From Pengzhenrongella sp031582905 (GTDB taxonomy: Bacteria; Actinomycetota; Actinomycetes; Actinomycetales; Cellulomonadaceae): a stretch of DNA of 64,000 nt. A program made the position numbers and the translations under genes. Positions within the stretch are counted from its first letter, which is position 1; every line of letters begins with the position of its first letter. The DNA lies in assembly GCF_031582905.1 (NCBI RefSeq), contig NZ_CP133990.1, forward strand, positions 806,001 through 870,000. The letters are read 5' to 3'. Below are positions 17,422 to 26,791 of this stretch, piece after piece. The notes beneath the pieces were generated by a model. That model was given only the letters and a program-made list of their open reading frames with translations. It made no database searches and was not told where the DNA came from.

Positions 17422-19005
17422 CTAGGCCGTAGCGGCTGCGGCGGCTGGGACCCAAGGGATCGCGGCAATCTGCAGCGGCGGCGCGGGCGTGCGGGCGGTG
17501 GCAACTGCCCTACGCAGGTAGACGGTGAGCGAAGCAGGAGTGACTGCCGATTGCTCCGCACGCGGGCGCAACTGGATGTCGCTCTCAGGCGTGTGCACGA
17601 TCGGCGCACCATCGGTGCCAGTTCCGGCGATCTCGCACTCGTCCGCGCGAAGGTCGACCAACAGTTCGCCGGCGCCAACGAAGTCCTTCGTAATGCCGAT
17701 GAACACGCGGCCTCCCGCGATCGCAACGAAGGCATCGCGGGGACCGACGGCGTCAGCGGCTTGACGGACGGCCGTTGGACCTGCCGTCAGCCGGGGTGCC
17801 AGGACCCCGAACAACGCTTCGACTTTGGTCACTCCCGGAACCCACCTGAGCTCTTGCTGCAGTTGCGCGAGCTCGTCCTCGCTGACCCCCGACACACTCC
17901 GTATGTCGAGAGCCGGTGGTTCAGGTGCGATGGTGGCCACAGTCTCGGCGAGCTGACCGGCAAGCTCCTTCGCTTGTGCCCGTGATCCGGGCCGGAGCCC
18001 AGACCCGGGACGGGTCTCGATCTGCCGCAGGCGCCGTTGCAGTGTGCGAGCGATCTTGGCGGCTTCCGTCCGGAGCAAGTCCGCGCGTTCGGCGGCGTCA
18101 CGAAGTACACGATCGCTGTGGAAGTCGGCTACCGGGCCTGGGTGGTCCTGCGTCGACGCGGCTGCACGGATCACTTCGTAGGCGTAGAGGCAGTCGGCAG
18201 CGGCAACGGCATCGATCAGGTCCCGGGCTAGTGCGTAGGCATCGCGCTGGATACGCGTTCTCTGGAGATCCGCCTTGCCGGTCGACTCAAGCTCACGAGC
18301 TCGCCGCGCCAAAGTCCGCGCTGCGGCCCTGCTGAACGCCTCCAGCGCGTGTGCGTCACCGCGGAGCTCCTCGAGCACGCCGGGCGGCACCTGCCCGGCT
18401 TCGACGGCCCAGGACGCCTCGCGAACGATGCGGTCGATCCGAACCTCGACATCGGCCCAGCGGTGCTCACGCTCCTCGTCGACGAAGTCGCGGACCATGT
18501 CGTTCATGGTCGCGAGCGCCTTCTCGATCCGGTGGAGCTGGACTTGGATCGCCGCCAACGCCACTGCCATACCGACGGTCGAAGCGAGCGTCGCGATCTG
18601 AGCGGCACCTGTTGCACCGACGAAGGCTGCGTTGGCGACGATCTGGCCATTCGCGTTGACGACGGTGCCGAGCGCCTGACCACCCGACTGCATCAGATGG
18701 TTGCCTGGAATCGCCAGCAGGCGCAGCGTCTCAGGGGCGAGCTGCACCGTGCCCTGGAGGCTCGCCGCCTTCCCGAGCCCGCCCAAGGCTTGCGCGATCG
18801 CTCCGGCGCCGCCGCCGACCGCATTCCACTGCCCGCCCGCGCTGCGGCCCGGCTCGCGAAGGTCCGTGAGCGCCTCGACTGTGGTGCGTGCGGCGTCGAC
18901 CGATTCTGCAAGCACAGCGAACCGGCCGTGATCGTCGATCTGAACTAGCGTGACTTCCGGAGCGCCTGTGTCAGTCTCGTGACCGTCGTGCGCCGTCTCC
19001 GCCAT
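17422..19005 (-). CDS. Large hypothetical protein with a hydrophobic central segment
   Basis: 527 aa. The N-terminal 60 residues (VTLVQIDDHGRFAVLAE) are followed by Gly/Ala-rich amphipathic stretches and a hydrophobic segment near residues 128-160 (AAFVGATGAAQIATLASTVGMAVALAAIQV). Then come long charged helices (170-350) and a C-terminal mixed alpha/beta region (VFIGITKDFVGAGELLVDL). The layout resembles soluble proteins that insert a hydrophobic hairpin into membranes, but I recognise no family. It could be a membrane-acting effector of the neighbouring cluster or an unrelated cargo gene. Confidence 0.55.
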   Translation of the reverse strand: MAETAHDGHETDTGAPEVTLVQIDDHGRFAVLAESVDAARTTVEALTDLREPGRSAGGQWNAVGGGAGAIAQALGGLGKAASLQGTVQLAPETLRLLAIPGNHLMQSGGQALGTVVNANGQIVANAAFVGATGAAQIATLASTVGMAVALAAIQVQLHRIEKALATMNDMVRDFVDEEREHRWADVEVRIDRIVREASWAVEAGQVPPGVLEELRGDAHALEAFSRAAARTLARRARELESTGKADLQRTRIQRDAYALARDLIDAVAAADCLYAYEVIRAAASTQDHPGPVADFHSDRVLRDAAERADLLRTEAAKIARTLQRRLRQIETRPGSGLRPGSRAQAKELAGQLAETVATIAPEPPALDIRSVSGVSEDELAQLQQELRWVPGVTKVEALFGVLAPRLTAGPTAVRQAADAVGPRDAFVAIAGGRVFIGITKDFVGAGELLVDLRADECEIAGTGTDGAPIVHTPESDIQLRPRAEQSAVTPASLTVYLRRAVATARTPAPPLQIAAIPWVPAAAAATA

Positions 19006-19142
19006 CGAGCACTCCTAACCCGGTTCGCACCGATAGTCATGATTGGTCCTAGGCCCGTCCGTCGCGTGCCCCTTGCAGGTCAGGTGGCAAGTGTGACGTA
19101 TTTCCTGGCCTGTGAGCGGCAGACTCGGGTCCTTTGACGGCG

Positions 19143-20150
19143 CTAGTTGTTCTGGCTCAGGACGTTGGTGACGCCTGCGTGCAGGCGTGAGGCCGGTGGT
19201 TGGTTGCCGGCGGCAGTGTGAGCGCGATGGTAGTTGTAGTGCACGTTCCACATCGTGATGGCCGCGGCGCGCTCGTCCTCGCAGGTCCAGACGCGGGCGT
19301 AGAGGAGCTCCTCGGCCAGGGTCCGGTTGTACCGCTCGACCTTGCCGTTGTGGCGCGGGGTGTGGGGGCGGATGCGCTGGTGGCGGGACGCGACGGCGGT
19401 CACGGTGCGGGCGAACGCGGTGGCCTTGTAGTTAGCGCCGTTGTCGGTGACGACGCGGACCAGGCGCACGATGCCGTGAGCGGCGAAGAACGCCCGGGCC
19501 CGGTGGAAGAACCCGATGGTGGTGACGGCCTTCTCGTCCGCGAGGTGTTCGGTGTACGCCAGCCGGGAGTACCCGTCGATCGCCGAGTGCAGGTACACGT
19601 ACCCCGCACGGGCCCCGGTTGTCTTGGCGCGCCGGGCGGCCTTGTCCTGGGCTGAGCCGCGGCCGTGGGCGCGCCATCCGCCGCCGTCGGGGATGCGGCC
19701 GACCTTCTTCACGTCCAAGTGCACCATGTGCCCGGGGTACCGGGCCGTGATCGCCGTGGTGGTGCGGTTGGTCTGCCCGTCGGGGTCGATGTCGCGGCGG
19801 CGGTTGATCCCCAACCGGACCAGCCACCGTGACACGGTCGCCAGGGACACCGTGTGTCCGGTGCGGATCAGCTCGAGGTGGATCTGCCGGGCGGTCCACT
19901 TGTGCGTGCGCCGCCACGTCTCGATTTGCTCGACCACGTCGGCCGGGACCTGGGTCGGGGTGCGGTGCGGGATGCTGGGCCGGTCGACCAGGCCGGCGTC
20001 GCCGAGGTCGTCGTACCGGGTCTTCCACTTCGACAGGCACTGGCGCGACACCCCGGCCTCAGCCGCGACGTGCGCGATCGGACGGGACTCGCACCGCAGG
20101 ACCAGACGGAGCCGGCCGGCAGGGGTCAACGGAGCGTTAGCGTGGGTCAT
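19143..20150 (-). CDS. IS481 transposase
   Basis: 335-aa DDE transposase with an N-terminal HTH (VAAEAGVSRQCLSKWKTRYD) and an rve catalytic domain: Asp in MVHLDVKK, Asp in RVVTDNGANY and Glu in HNGKVERYNRTL. It ends VLSQNN with a stop codon borrowed from the CTAG target site. Intact and probably functional. Confidence 0.94.
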   Translation of the reverse strand: MTHANAPLTPAGRLRLVLRCESRPIAHVAAEAGVSRQCLSKWKTRYDDLGDAGLVDRPSIPHRTPTQVPADVVEQIETWRRTHKWTARQIHLELIRTGHTVSLATVSRWLVRLGINRRRDIDPDGQTNRTTTAITARYPGHMVHLDVKKVGRIPDGGGWRAHGRGSAQDKAARRAKTTGARAGYVYLHSAIDGYSRLAYTEHLADEKAVTTIGFFHRARAFFAAHGIVRLVRVVTDNGANYKATAFARTVTAVASRHQRIRPHTPRHNGKVERYNRTLAEELLYARVWTCEDERAAAITMWNVHYNYHRAHTAAGNQPPASRLHAGVTNVLSQNN

Positions 20151-20260
20151 CGAGGGGTAGGTCCTTCAGCTCGCAGGAGGTTGGTCGCACTTCCATCCTG
20201 CCGCCGGGACCTACCCCTCCTCACACCCCGCCGGCGTCACCAACCTCATGAGCCACAACA
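19148..20260 (-). mobile_element. IS481-family insertion sequence, complete
   Basis: A 1,113-bp element with inverted repeats starting TGTTSTGGCTCA and extending about 28 bp (GGTTGGTGACGCC inner part). Both ends abut GCTAGT (19142-19147 and 20261-20266), a 6-bp duplication of the NCTAGN type described for IS481. The transposase stop codon TAG lies within the duplicated target, not in the element. A truncated second copy is at 27083-27274. Confidence 0.92.
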
Positions 20261-22510
20261 GCTAGTGGGTCCGCTGCACGGATCGGTGACAGCGGGTCTC
20301 AGGCGGCAAGTGCGACCTGAAGGGGTGTTGATGGTCTCGTACTCGATGGGTGTCACGCGAGCAAGGCGGGCTTGCCTGCGGCGGCGGTGGTAGGTCCGTT
20401 CGATCCAGGTGGCGATCGCCAGCCGCACCTCCTCGCGGGTAGCCCAGCGGCCCCGGTTCAGGACGTTCTTCTGCAGCAGGGAGATGAACGACTCCATGGC
20501 GGCGTTGTCGCCGGCAGGCGCCACCGGGCCCAGCGGGCCGACCACGGCTCCACCGCACCGCTGGCGCCCGCGCTTGGAGCGTGGAAGGCGTAGAGGCGGC
20601 TGGTATCGGCGAAGTGCGAGGCTTGCATGTCGTCGAAGCCGAACACTCAACGGTCGCCTCCGGAGCCCGTGAGGCGACTCGTCCAGCCCATGGTTTTGCT
20701 CCTTCTTTCGAGCCTGCGACAGTTGCGCCTGACTTAGTGAGGTGTGCTTGACTGCGGCGTTTCGTCCGAGGCCACTGATTTCCTTCTCGGTCGCGTGCTT
20801 GTCTGCGCGCAATCGCCGGCCGTCTTTTCGCTTGGTCCAAGGCTGCAGTTTCACCTGGATGGGCTTCAGGGAACGGAGAAGGATCAGGCCGGTTCCTTGA
20901 GGCATGGTGCGGATCTCTTGGGAGGACATGATTGCCCTTCGTCGGATCGAGGACTGTGTGGTCTTGGTTCCGTCCGGCCGCATAGAGGTGGCGTAGGTGA
21001 TCTCGTCGCGGTCGCCCAGGAGGGTGGACCAGTCGCTGAGGTCTCGGGCGACGGCAGATCCGCCGAGGATGATCTTGGCGATGGCGGCGTCCCAGATGGT
21101 TCCGGTCTGGTGCTCTCCCCACGCTGTGCGTGCCTGGGCGATGGACTGCAGGACGGGCAGGACCGTGATGCCGGAGCCGCCGCCGTCGGACATGAGCTGG
21201 GGAAGTGAAGGCAGCGGGGCGAGGTTGCCGATTTCGTCCAGCGCGAGCAGCAAGGGTGGGTCCAGCCGTGCGCCGGGGAAGCGGGAGGCGAGGCGTTTGG
21301 CAGTTTCGGTGAGGTCCTCGACGAAAGCCGCGACCAGCGGACCGACTCCGCCGGAGCCTGCGCTGGTGCCCAGCAGGTACAGGGTTCCCCCGGAACGGAT
21401 GAACGTCTCGGGGTCGAACTGTTCCCCGGGGTGCGGGGTGACGGCGGCGACCACGTCGGGGTCGGACAAGGACGCTAGGGCAGTCTTGACCCCACCCCAG
21501 ACGGAGTCGCGGGTGCGGGGCTCGTTGTTGATGGCGGCGTTGAGGTCTTCTCCCCAGCCCGGCGCGGCAGCCGGGTGGGAGGTAAGGATCGCGACCGCGT
21601 CGGCCGCGGCCGCCGGCTGCCTGGACCAGGCGTACAGGTCGGCGGCGTCGCGTCCACCCAGAGCGGCGGCGTGGAGCAGTTGCTCGAGCACCTGCCGGGT
21701 GAGGCCCTCCCAGTAGCCGCCGTTCTCGCTGCCGTTACCGAACCCGGCGGCGGCGGCCAGTCCGCGGGCGCGGGTCTTGGCTGTCTGCACGTTCTGGCAG
21801 CCGCGCACCGGTGACCAGCGCAAGCCCGCGGGGACACCAGGTGCGCGGTGCTGAGGATCGAATATGGCGACCGGGCCGCGGCGCCGACGGGCCCTGATGG
21901 TGATCGCGATGGTGTCCGGGCGGGTAGATGTGCTGATGACCGCTCCGGGGGCGTCGAGGATCATGTTGATGATGACGTTGTGGCCCTTGCCCGATCGTGG
22001 CGGGCCGACGAGCAGCATCGAGTCCTCGACGGACGCCCATACCGGCTTGCCCTGGATGGTCCCGAGCCGGTAGCCGACGTCCTGCGGGGTTGGCTTGGAC
22101 AGGGTGGGGCGCAGGTGCGCGGACCGTCGAAGGAGCGCCCGCGTGGAGGCGTGCTTGGCGATGTCGGCCTTGGTGGCGAACCCGTCGCCGGCCTGCGGCG
22201 TTGCGCGAAAGACCCGCCACAGGGCGACGGTGATCGCGATTGCCAGGGCGAGGAGGATCGCGACGACCAGCCAGTAGGTGACGGGTGCGAGGCCTGGGGC
22301 CTGTAGCGCGGTGGCGGGGGTTCCGGGGTCGGTCAGTACCTGGAGGGCGCCGGTGAGTCCGACGGTGGGCTGGTCGGCGCCGGTCAGGTACGCGCTGAGT
22401 GAGCCGGCCAGTCGCAGCAGCCCGGCGACGGCGATGCCGGCGACGAGTAGCACGATCCCGAGGTGGGTCAGCTCGTCTCCACCGGCACGGCCAGGCGCAG
22501 AGCTGCTCAC
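20246..22510 (-). CDS. TraG/VirD4-type coupling protein, C-terminus replaced
   Basis: Hexameric ATPase that brings the transfer intermediate to a type IV secretion or conjugation channel. Two N-terminal TM segments (about 15-37 and 77-98) precede the motor. Walker A is LVGPPRSGKGHNV, Walker B LLLALDEIGNLAPLP, followed by the TraG-D C-terminal region (LSDWSTLLGDRDEITYAT, then MSSQEIRTMPQGTGLILL). Up to about residue 600 it is complete; beyond that it runs into an IS3 transposase tail and stops inside the IS481 repeat. The motor could still fold. Its start overlaps the preceding gene's stop, so it is the last gene of the transfer operon. Confidence 0.85.
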   Translation of the reverse strand: MSSSAPGRAGGDELTHLGIVLLVAGIAVAGLLRLAGSLSAYLTGADQPTVGLTGALQVLTDPGTPATALQAPGLAPVTYWLVVAILLALAIAITVALWRVFRATPQAGDGFATKADIAKHASTRALLRRSAHLRPTLSKPTPQDVGYRLGTIQGKPVWASVEDSMLLVGPPRSGKGHNVIINMILDAPGAVISTSTRPDTIAITIRARRRRGPVAIFDPQHRAPGVPAGLRWSPVRGCQNVQTAKTRARGLAAAAGFGNGSENGGYWEGLTRQVLEQLLHAAALGGRDAADLYAWSRQPAAAADAVAILTSHPAAAPGWGEDLNAAINNEPRTRDSVWGGVKTALASLSDPDVVAAVTPHPGEQFDPETFIRSGGTLYLLGTSAGSGGVGPLVAAFVEDLTETAKRLASRFPGARLDPPLLLALDEIGNLAPLPSLPQLMSDGGGSGITVLPVLQSIAQARTAWGEHQTGTIWDAAIAKIILGGSAVARDLSDWSTLLGDRDEITYATSMRPDGTKTTQSSIRRRAIMSSQEIRTMPQGTGLILLRSLKPIQVKLQPWTKRKDGRRLRADKHATEKEISGLGRNAAVKHTSLSQAQLSQARKKEQNHGLDESPHGLRRRPLSVRLRRHASLALRRYQPPLRLPRSKRGRQRCGGAVVGPLGPVAPAGDNAAMESFISLLQKNVLNRGRWATREEVRLAIATWIERTYHRRRRQARLARVTPIEYETINTPSGRTCRLRPAVTDPCSGPTSCCGS
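20285..20560 (-). pseudogene. C-terminal remnant of an IS3-family transposase
   Basis: In frame with the coupling-protein gene upstream, the translation changes to GDNAAMESFISLLQKNVL...REEVRLAIATWIERTYHRRRRQ...TPIEYETI. This is the standard end of IS3-type OrfB transposases, including the last catalytic Glu (MESF). The rest of the IS is missing. It marks an old insertion or deletion that removed the native end of the coupling-protein gene. The exact junction is uncertain by some tens of bases. Confidence 0.8.
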
Positions 22511-23040
22511 GCTGCACCGGTGTCTTTGTTGGGGTCGTGCAGGACTAGGTAGCCCGAGTCGTGGCCGAGTAGCACCATCGCGAATGGCTTGCGGGCGAGC
22601 AGGCCGGGCGGCATCCGTAGCGCGGCCACGCCGTCGGCCCCCGCGTACGAGGTGGACACGACCACGGCGATGCTAACCCGTTCCCCGGGTCGGAACCCGG
22701 CCTCGGCGACGCCGAGGAACGACCCACCCGTCGAAGGGTGCACCGGCGTCGGGGCGGGCACGTGGGGGCGCTCGATGAGGCGCAGCTCGTCGGCGTCGGC
22801 GGGGGTGATGATCTCGGCGATGTGGGTGCCGTCGGGCCAGGTGACGTCGACGCGCACGACCTGCCCGACGTGGACGCTGATGGCCTCCATGACCTGCCCG
22901 ATCGCCGCGCTGCCGATGGTCGCCCACTCGGCGGGCACGGGAAACGGCTGGGTGTCGATGTGCACGGTCAGTCGGTCGTCCTCGCCGATGACGATGTTCG
23001 CCCGCGGCAGCACTGTGGCGCTGGGGTTGGGGCGCTTCAC
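22507..23040 (-). CDS. Hypothetical protein of the transfer operon
   Basis: 177 aa from GTG 23040, which overlaps the TGA of the ArdC-like gene. It begins KRPNPSATVLPRANIVIGEDDRLTVHIDTQPFPVP and is predicted soluble and beta-rich, with a central DVTWPDGTHIAEIITPADADEL segment. No family is recognised. Overlaps on both sides (4 bases each) place it firmly in the operon between the antirestriction and coupling-protein genes. Confidence 0.7.
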   Translation of the reverse strand: MKRPNPSATVLPRANIVIGEDDRLTVHIDTQPFPVPAEWATIGSAAIGQVMEAISVHVGQVVRVDVTWPDGTHIAEIITPADADELRLIERPHVPAPTPVHPSTGGSFLGVAEAGFRPGERVSIAVVVSTSYAGADGVAALRMPPGLLARKPFAMVLLGHDSGYLVLHDPNKDTGAA

Positions 23041-24080
23041 AACGGCACCGTGTGCGTGGGCTCGGGTTCGGGAGCCGGGACGGGAACGGGGATGGAGCGG
23101 GCGGCCCGGTCCAGGCCGGGCGGTTCTCCGCCGCCCACCTGCACGGTGTCCAGCCGGTCGAGGATCGTCAGCGCCGTCTGGCGCACCCGGTCGAAGGTGG
23201 AGGTCACCACCTGCACCGGGTTCACCAAGGACACGGACGCGGCCCAGGTGGACACGTACGGGACCGTGTACTGGCTGGTGTCCAGGCCGTGGGCCGCACC
23301 CACCATCAGCGCCACCGACTCGGCCTCCACCTCCGCAACGCCGCGGTGGCCGGCGGCTTCCTCGTTCGCAGGGCCGTGGAGCATGACGTGGGCCAACTCG
23401 TGCGCGAGCGTCTTGACCCGGGCCGCGTCGTCCATATCCGTGCGGACCGTCACGGTCGCGTCCAGGTAGCTGGTCAGCCCGTTCGCCCCACCGGTCGCGG
23501 CAGCGTCCGGCGCCTGGCGCAGCGTGAAGCCCCGCTCGAGGACCTGCATGGTGAGCCCGTCCCACAGGCCACGGGGTGCAGCGCCGTGCAGGAGCTGGGG
23601 CGCTGGTGGCTCGGGCAGCGGGTCACCCTCGGTCTGGGTGATGTCCCACATGTACGCCGGCCGCGTGGCGACCAGGCGGGAGCGCATCGTCTCGCCGGGG
23701 TCAGGTCTTTCGCCGGGGTCGAGCGGGCGCCACGGCCCGGTTGCCGGGTTGGCCGCGACCATCCGCTGAATCACCGGGGCGAAGATCATGTACCGGGACT
23801 GCCCCTTGAGGACCTGGCGTCCCAGCGACTGCCACTGGCGGTACCCGGCCACGTAGGTCGGCACCGGCTCGCTGACGCGGCCGGCGTCGAACGCGGCGGC
23901 GTGCTGGACGTAGATGAGCAGCGAGTTGCCGAAGTTGCGCCGGCGGAACTGCGCGGCGAACTCGATCGCCCTGCGCCAGTCGGCCTCCGTGGTCAGCGCA
24001 CCCACGGCGTCGGCCAGCGTGGCGTGCAGCGCGTCGAGCTTGGCCTCCCGGTCGGTCACCTGCGTGGTGTTCCGGTGCAT
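23037..24080 (-). CDS. ArdC-like antirestriction protein with ImmA/IrrE metalloprotease motif
   Basis: 347 aa from ATG 24080. The N-terminal ArdC-type ssDNA-binding domain is recognisable (AQFRRRNFGNSLLIYVQHAAAF...VAGYRQWQSLGRQVLKGQ). The C-terminal half has the zinc metalloprotease motif HELAHVMLHG and a downstream EVEAESVALMV glutamate. Such proteins ride with conjugative elements and protect incoming DNA from restriction. In the sequence as given the VirB4 frame reads straight into this gene, giving one 983-codon frame. A single-base correction near 24110 would instead end VirB4 at TGA 24080-24082, overlapping this ATG. Confidence 0.8.
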   Translation of the reverse strand: MHRNTTQVTDREAKLDALHATLADAVGALTTEADWRRAIEFAAQFRRRNFGNSLLIYVQHAAAFDAGRVSEPVPTYVAGYRQWQSLGRQVLKGQSRYMIFAPVIQRMVAANPATGPWRPLDPGERPDPGETMRSRLVATRPAYMWDITQTEGDPLPEPPAPQLLHGAAPRGLWDGLTMQVLERGFTLRQAPDAAATGGANGLTSYLDATVTVRTDMDDAARVKTLAHELAHVMLHGPANEEAAGHRGVAEVEAESVALMVGAAHGLDTSQYTVPYVSTWAASVSLVNPVQVVTSTFDRVRQTALTILDRLDTVQVGGGEPPGLDRAARSIPVPVPAPEPEPTHTVPL

Positions 24081-25603
24081 CACAACCCTCCCCGCCCGGT
24101 CTCTTGCGATGCGGGTGCGCTGCCTGCGCCCGACGGGGGCGGTCAGGCGGGCGTCGGTCCCGAACAGCTCCAGTTCGGCGGGGACCATCTGGTGGGTGAC
24201 CAGGAACGACCGGTCGCGGATGCGCCACAGCCCTTGGCCCTTGCCCAGGTCGGGGAGCAGGTCGCGCTCGGTGTGGGTCAGCCCCAGCGCGGTGGCGGTC
24301 GGGCCCAGCTGGTCGGCCTCTTGGCGATAGATCACCCGGGTTTCGGCGTTGGCCAGGAGCGAGGCGGCTAAGGAGCGCATTGCCGAGCCGGAGTCCCCGA
24401 CGTTGTCCAGGTCGGACAGCTTGTGGAAGATCAGGACGTTGGCGATGCCGTAGTGGCGGGCCAGGCGCCACTGGGCGTCCATGCGCCGCAGCAGGGCGGG
24501 GTGGGCCATCAGCCGCCACGCTTCGTCGTATATGACCCACCGCTTCCCGCCGCGGGGGTCGGCCAGGGCGGACTCCATCCACGCCGACGCGCACGTCATC
24601 AGCAGTGACAGGGCGGTGCTGTTCTCGGAGACGGCGGACAGGTCCAAGGAGACCATCGGCAACCTCGGGTCGAACCGGACGGTGGAGGGCCGGTCGAACA
24701 TGCCGGCCAGGTCTCCGGCGACCAGGCGGCGCAGCGCGTGCCCGGCCAGTCGGCCGTCCTCGGCCAGCCGGGCCCCGTCGCCCCGGTCCGGCTCCAGGAG
24801 GCGGTCGACCACCATCGGCAGGACCGGCACGTCGGCGGAACGGACGGCGCCGGCCAGGGCGACATCGATGGCGGTGTGCTCGGTCGGGGCTAGGCGGCGC
24901 TCCAGGACGGTCTCGGCCAGAGCGCCGATGAGGTCCCGCCGGCGGGCGGTGACCTGCGCGGCCCACCGGGTGTCGTCGACGCCGGCCGGGCGGTGGCCCT
25001 CGTCGAGCGGGTTGAGCCGGTTGACCTGGCCGTGCCCGAGCTCGATCGCGATCCCGCCCACGGCCCGGGCGACCGCGGTGTGCTCGCCCTTGGGGTCACC
25101 GGGCACGTACACCCGCCGCCCGAACGCGATGGACCGGGTGTACAGCGACTTGGCCAGGGCCGACTTGCCCGCCCCGACGACCCCGGCGATCACCATGTTC
25201 GGTGCGGTAATCAGCCCACGCTGGTACAGCACCCACGGGTCGTACACGAACGCCGACCCGGAGTTGCGGTCCTGCCCGATGAAGACCCCGTCCGCCCCGA
25301 GGCCGCCCTCGGCGAGGAAGGGTACGCCCCGGCCCAGGTGGCCGAGGTGTCCTGATGCTTGGGTACCCGCAGGTGCCCGCGGGTCCGCAGCGCCGCCGGT
25401 CCGCGCTCCCCGGCCGCGGGCAGGTACGCGGTGGCGCGCCGCTCGGCCCGGTCGGCCTGCCACCGGACCCGGGCAGCGGCCTGCTGCTCGGCTCGTGCGG
25501 CGATGGCGGCGTCGGCGGCCGCCCGGCGGCGTGCCGAGCGCGACCGGCGTCGCTCCCCGGCGGGGATGACCAGCACCGAGGTGTGCACCCGCTCGCCGGT
25601 CAC
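24080..25603 (-). CDS. VirB4/TraE-like conjugation ATPase (frame breaks)
   Basis: Motor ATPase of the conjugation apparatus. The N-terminal part (GTG 25603, TGERVHTSVLVIPAGERRR) is in one frame. Near 25325 it changes frame at a CCC/GGG run, continuing as FLAEGGLGADGVFIGQDRNSG...VYDPWVLYQ. Walker A GVVGAGKSALAK and Walker B RWVIYDEAWRLMAHP are intact, followed by the FHKLSDLDNVG and YRQEADQL regions typical of VirB4. About 505 aa, shorter than classic VirB4 but usual for actinobacterial elements. Start and stop overlap the neighbouring genes. A second indel near 24110 probably causes the apparent fusion to the ArdC-like gene. Confidence 0.83.
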
Positions 25604-26049
25604 AGGCTCGGCTCCGACACATGGCGTATCGGCCGGCTCGAGCGCTCGGACGCGACGGTGGGCCCGGTGACCAGTGCGACCGGGGTGCGGGTGGCCGGGT
25701 CGTCGGCGTACCAGGCGATCTGCCCTGAGGACTGCGCGGCCAGGTCCAGGCGGTGCAACGCCTCGCCCTGCATGATGGCGGCCTGGTGCAGGTGCTGCGC
25801 CGCCGACAGCCCCAGCGCCCGGCCGGCGGTGCGGTGCCCGTTGTCGTCGTGCGCGGCCTGGAGGTTGTCGCGATGCGCCTGGGCGACCTGCTCCAGCACC
25901 TGACTGAACCGGGTGGCAATCGCCAGGATGTTTCCCATGGCCCAGTACGTGTCGGCCGGATCGTCAAACCGGCGCGTCGCGTGAGCAAGAGCCCGCATCG
26001 CCTGCGCTGCCTCCTCGGCAGCGGCGACGGGGTTGTCGTCGTTCGGCAT
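25600..26049 (-). CDS. Hypothetical protein of the transfer operon
   Basis: 149 aa from ATG 26049 (PNDDNPVAAAEEAAQAMRALAH), predicted all-helical, with TYWAMGNILAIATRFSQVLEQVAQAHRDNL in the centre. It overlaps the VirB4 start by 4 bases. Such short helical proteins often precede VirB4 in actinobacterial integrative elements, but I know no function for it. The open frame continues further upstream, but codon pattern and context favour ATG 26049. Confidence 0.65.
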   Translation of the reverse strand: MPNDDNPVAAAEEAAQAMRALAHATRRFDDPADTYWAMGNILAIATRFSQVLEQVAQAHRDNLQAAHDDNGHRTAGRALGLSAAQHLHQAAIMQGEALHRLDLAAQSSGQIAWYADDPATRTPVALVTGPTVASERSSRPIRHVSEPSL

Positions 26050-26090
26050 CGCGGCCTCCCTGGTAGCGGTCACCAGGAAGGTGTGCGAAC

Positions 26091-26621
26091 TCAACTCGCC
26101 AGTCCGGACGCCGCGACGGTGAGGTACAGGCCGGCCACCAGCGCCGGGCCGAACGGCAGCTGCCGACGATCGCGGCGGGTCAGGCGCCACAGCGCCAGCG
26201 GTGCCGCGAGCAGATGCGCCAGGACCACGAACCCTCCGACGGTCGGCCACCCGGCCCAGCCCGCTACCAGGCCCAGCGCCACCGCGAGGCGGACATCACC
26301 CAACCCCATCGACGCGAACCGCCACAGGAGCACGTACACCAGCCCCACCGTCGCGGCGGCCGCCCCGGCTCGGACCAGGCGTCCGCCGTCGCCACCGACG
26401 AACGCGCCAGCGACGAACACAGCGGTACCGGCGGCGAGGCCGGCGCGTGTGAGCACCGTGGGGATGCGGCGGTACCGGGAGTCGATCACCGCGGCGGCCG
26501 CCATCAGCGGCGACAGGCACAGCAGCGCCGTCATCAGCCAGGCGTCGACGCCGGCCGTCCGGATCGGTACGACGGCGAGTGACGCCGTGACCGCGAGGAT
26601 CTCACCCCAATGACGGTGCAT
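26091..26621 (-). CDS. Type IV prepilin peptidase-like membrane protease (A24)
   Basis: About 176 aa with six or so hydrophobic helices. The two catalytic aspartates of the A24 family are visible: Asp in AVIDSRYRRIPTVLT and the GxGD-type motif MGLGDVRLAVALG. It would cleave leader peptides of pilin-like proteins in the membrane. No pilin gene was found nearby. ATG 26621 is preferred because the upstream extension of the frame is hydrophilic and overlaps the promoter region of the divergent HTH gene. First gene of the 26.6 to 20.2 kb operon. Confidence 0.8.
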   Translation of the reverse strand: MHRHWGEILAVTASLAVVPIRTAGVDAWLMTALLCLSPLMAAAAVIDSRYRRIPTVLTRAGLAAGTAVFVAGAFVGGDGGRLVRAGAAAATVGLVYVLLWRFASMGLGDVRLAVALGLVAGWAGWPTVGGFVVLAHLLAAPLALWRLTRRDRRQLPFGPALVAGLYLTVAASGLAS

Positions 26622-26791
26622 CAACTGAGCGCCCCCGGGACGGGTGGACGGCTCCGGCTCCGTCACCTGCTCCGCACGCTGGGCGCCCACAGACCCCACG
26701 GTAGGGCCGTGGCCGCGCGGCTCTGGGACGATCGCTCGGGGCTGTGGATGACCGCGCCACGTGCCGTCGCACACGGACCAGGATTCGGCCC

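Noticed and set aside
25604..25988. N-terminal part of the 983-codon VirB4/ArdC frame
   Set aside because: Arg/Thr/Pro-rich shadow of the 25600-26049 gene. The true VirB4 start is GTG 25603 in the neighbouring frame.
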